Shown piece by piece: positions 6,622 through 6,825 of a stretch of DNA of 6,825 nt. Made by a program: the position numbers and the translations under genes. Below the pieces are notes generated by a model. It was given only the letters and a program-made list of their open reading frames with translations, had not been told where the DNA came from and did no database searches. The stretch is from Phycisphaerae bacterium. GTDB taxonomy: Bacteria; Planctomycetota; Phycisphaerae; Phycisphaerales; SM1A02. Positions within the stretch are counted from its first letter, which is position 1. The number at the start of each line of letters is the position of its first letter. Location: the NCBI GenBank assembly GCA_002690755.1, contig NZFT01000015.1:7615-14439 (forward strand), in the 5' to 3' direction.

Positions 6622-6825
6622 CGTCGGCTCCGGCGTTTCGGGCCGGGTGCCGGTCTTGCGATACGTGACGCGCAGGGCGGCGTAGGACTCGGGCGAGATC
6701 GGGAGATCGATCGTCTCACCCGCCTGCTTGAGGGCGTGGAGTTTCTGGAGAAACGGCACGCACCACTGGCACCCGGTCCCCGCGCCGAGACAGTCGGCCA
6801 GCCGGCTCGCGACCGGCGGGTCCTC
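6595..6825 (-). CDS. BFD-like [2Fe-2S] protein, 3' part only
   Basis: The minus-strand frame entering from the right edge encodes the last 76 residues of a protein; the start lies outside the window. The visible part has [25 protein letters not shown], described by its key residues: GTGC-Q-W-C gives a CxxC pair (Cys 19 and 22 of the visible part) followed by a VPFLQKL helix. This is the C-terminal half of the Fer2_BFD fold of bacterioferritin-associated ferredoxin. In that family the first two cluster ligands form a CxC nearer the N-terminus, here beyond the edge. The last 35 or so residues are Pro/Thr/Asp-rich and probably disordered. The TGA at 6597-6595 lies inside hslV, a 27-bp tail-to-tail overlap. 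Electron transfer or iron handling is the family role; the specific partner is unknown. Confidence 0.75.
   Translation of the reverse strand, partial: EDPPVASRLADCLGAGTGCQWCVPFLQKLHALKQAGETIDLPISPESYAALRVTYRKTGTRPETPEPTSVDDDLLE

Overview
The window is GC-rich bacterial chromosome (by eye about two thirds G+C, with strong G/C preference at third codon positions). The gene types point to a planctomycete, perhaps of the Phycisphaerae: a CRTAC1/ASPIC-UnbV lipoprotein next to a TPR lipoprotein, HslV with a short propeptide, and often weak Shine-Dalgarno sites. That assignment is inferred from gene content and not from any marker gene. There is no sign of phage, IS element, CRISPR array, tRNA or rRNA.

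Layout. (1) 1-219 is a leader with an AT-rich inverted repeat, then an acyl-CoA dehydrogenase gene (220-1464, +) that starts at a GTG with a good ribosome binding site. (2) A textbook intrinsic terminator (1499-1528) lies between this gene and the convergent minus-strand pair that follows. (3) The minus-strand pair is an SRPBCC/CoxG-like protein (1571-2050) and, upstream of it in transcription order, a small lipoprotein resembling the mitochondrial assembly factor ATP10 (2097-2708). (4) A 109-bp divergent intergenic region (2709-2817) carries a perfect 16-bp palindrome and two smaller ones. (5) A plus-strand, closely spaced three-gene unit follows: TPR lipoprotein (2818-4299), CRTAC1-type seven-repeat FG-GAP/ASPIC-UnbV lipoprotein (4308-6047) and hslV (6058-6621), with gaps of 8 and 10 nt. 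(6) The 3' end of a BFD-like [2Fe-2S] protein gene enters from the right on the minus strand (6595-6825) and overlaps the end of hslV tail-to-tail by 27 bp.

How the genes may work together. Three consecutive genes around the divergent region encode predicted lipoproteins (ATP10-like, TPR and CRTAC1-like), so the centre of the window is devoted to cell-envelope proteins. The TPR and CRTAC1-like proteins are probably made together and may form an extracytoplasmic scaffold/adhesion pair. hslV, the peptidase of a cytoplasmic protease, appears to ride on their transcript, and hslU does not follow it directly. The acyl-CoA dehydrogenase, SRPBCC protein and BFD-like protein look like ordinary metabolic or housekeeping genes.

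I see no clearly new multi-gene system. The points most worth checking are the palindromic divergent control region, the bacterial ATP10-like lipoprotein, the separation of hslV from hslU, the hslV/BFD overlap and a possible leaderless start for the SRPBCC gene.
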